Shown one piece after another: positions 63,277-64,000 of a stretch of DNA of 64,000 nucleotides. Within the stretch, counting starts at the first letter, position 1; each line of letters opens with the position of its first letter. Made by a program: the position numbers and the translations under genes. This DNA is from Mucilaginibacter sp. (GTDB lineage Bacteria; Bacteroidota; Bacteroidia; Sphingobacteriales; Sphingobacteriaceae). Under the pieces are notes generated by a model. It did not search any database. It saw nothing but the letters and a program-made list of their open reading frames with translations, and was not told the DNA's origin. Location of the stretch: the NCBI RefSeq assembly GCF_028288205.1, contig NZ_JAQBOD010000048.1, positions 1-64,000 of the forward strand. The letters are read 5' to 3'.

Positions 63277-64000
63277 CTATTGGACTATAATAGATTGATT
63301 TCTGGGATATCTCACCTGATATTTTAACAGAAGCTTCTTTTCGTCTTGCGGATTTAAATTTAAATTCCATGAAACTTTACCGGTTGCTTTATCCAAATTA
63401 CCGGCCGATACTTCCTGATTTTCTACCTCAATAGATGAGTTTTGTGATACAGGAACCTGGTCTTCAACCAAAAGACTTACAGGTTGATTTTTTCGATTTT
63501 TAATATCTATCAACCAGCTACGTGTATCTTTTTTATTTGAAGTGAATGTTTGTTTTTCAGTCAGCTCCTTTTGTAGTACTCGTGTCACTACAATATTTTT
63601 ATCAGTCCCTAACGATAAGTTTAGTGTATCTGTAGCTACCTGTGTATTGATTAATGATTTACCAATATAAGTTCCTTCGAAAAACAAATTGGCTTCCCCT
63701 GATAAAAAATTATATTTATTCCAATCAGTTAAGCTGGCAGTTAAAAATACATCAGTATTGATTTTTGGCGCAGTATAATATTGATAAGTAGCAGCTAACT
63801 CTACCTGGTTAATTTCAACCAAATATTGCTTACCATCGCTTGGTATGGAATATGGGTTATCAATATTGAATTCTACATTTGTTTGGTTTTGAGTTTGTTG
63901 CACTGCAACCGGCAAAGTGGATGTATTTAACCCCGCGACCCGATCTGATAATTCTTCTGTAACTGAGGTTCCATAACCTACCGCAACCACTTCATTTAAT
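63277..64000 (-). CDS. DUF4139 (MuiA-like) protein, C-terminal part, runs off the window
   Basis: The frame is open to the window edge, so this is the last 241 or so residues of a longer protein. The visible part holds LNEVVAVGYG at the edge, the typical carboxypeptidase-regulatory/TonB-plug-like motif of Bacteroidota, then the DUF4139 domain: VEFNIDNPYSIPSDGK, PKINTDVFLTASLTDW, LLSGEANLFFEG-like FLSGEANLFFEGTYIGKS, LGTDKNIVVTR, and KVSWNLNLNPQDEKKL. DUF4139 proteins are of unknown function (an E. coli relative is not known). The stop is 6 nt before nuoN. Confidence 0.85.
   Translation of the reverse strand, partial: LNEVVAVGYGTSVTEELSDRVAGLNTSTLPVAVQQTQNQTNVEFNIDNPYSIPSDGKQYLVEINQVELAATYQYYTAPKINTDVFLTASLTDWNKYNFLSGEANLFFEGTYIGKSLINTQVATDTLNLSLGTDKNIVVTRVLQKELTEKQTFTSNKKDTRSWLIDIKNRKNQPVSLLVEDQVPVSQNSSIEVENQEVSAGNLDKATGKVSWNLNLNPQDEKKLLLKYQVRYPRNQSIIVQ

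Overview
The window reads as chromosomal DNA of a Bacteroidota bacterium, most likely Sphingobacteriaceae and close to Mucilaginibacter or Pedobacter. This rests on gene content (NamZ/DUF1343, TamL-type lipoprotein, BshB1, L-lysine 6-transaminase, DUF4294, DUF6588, long PurF, FucP-like MFS), on promoters with the Bacteroidota -7 box TAnnTTTG close to start codons, on the lack of Shine-Dalgarno sequences, and on several families of palindromic intergenic repeats. It is a housekeeping region, densely coded on both strands, with no prophage, CRISPR array or complete insertion sequence.

Layout. 1-5 kb: pyrD, a 57-residue basic protein, tRNA-Cys, a SpoU-type RNA methylase and a TamL/BamA-type barrel that start head to head. 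5-12 kb: secreted or periplasmic proteins (DUF2147, YceI, DPP4), a hotdog thioesterase, a GHL10 glycosidase-like protein and an EVE protein. 12-13 kb: a short disturbed stretch with a short-chain dehydrogenase remnant and an Aat-like protein that lacks the catalytic residues. 13-20 kb: holA, an HSDR_N nuclease-like protein, a hybrid histidine kinase and valS. 20-32 kb: M13 peptidase, MBL-rhodanese protein, mnmD, mazG, a LolC/E-like permease, namZ, fmt, a DUF1080 protein, a class IV aminotransferase and rluD. 33-46 kb: DUF6588 barrel, ACC deaminase-like, lat, gpx-bshB1, a RelA/SpoT protein, a Fur-family regulator, purA, pabB, plsY and nadC. 47-64 kb: gpmI, a lipoprotein with a damaged start, a TPR protein, lon, lpxR, arfB, cmk, a dCMP deaminase, a sugar MFS transporter, a LysE exporter, purF, amt, nuoN and the end of a DUF4139 protein.

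How the genes fit together. Nucleotide synthesis is well represented but scattered (pyrD, purA, purF, cmk, dCMP deaminase, mazG), as are folate (pabB, probably pabC) and NAD (nadC). Translation quality functions (valS, fmt, mnmD, rluD, arfB, trmH, tRNA-Cys) and envelope functions (tamL, lpxR, plsY, LolC/E-like permease, namZ) recur.

The most unusual content lies in the repeats. Two copies of a composite element carry a DUF559 (Vsr-fold nuclease-like) gene between inverted two-hairpin modules, both with broken reading frames, and a third pair of modules without the gene abuts a lipoprotein gene that has lost its normal start. A second repeat supplies stop codons and C-terminal residues to neighbouring genes. 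Short-word repeats of intergenic type also sit in frame inside valS and mnmD. At least eight genes have the -7 box 4-7 nt before the start codon, which suggests leaderless mRNAs.
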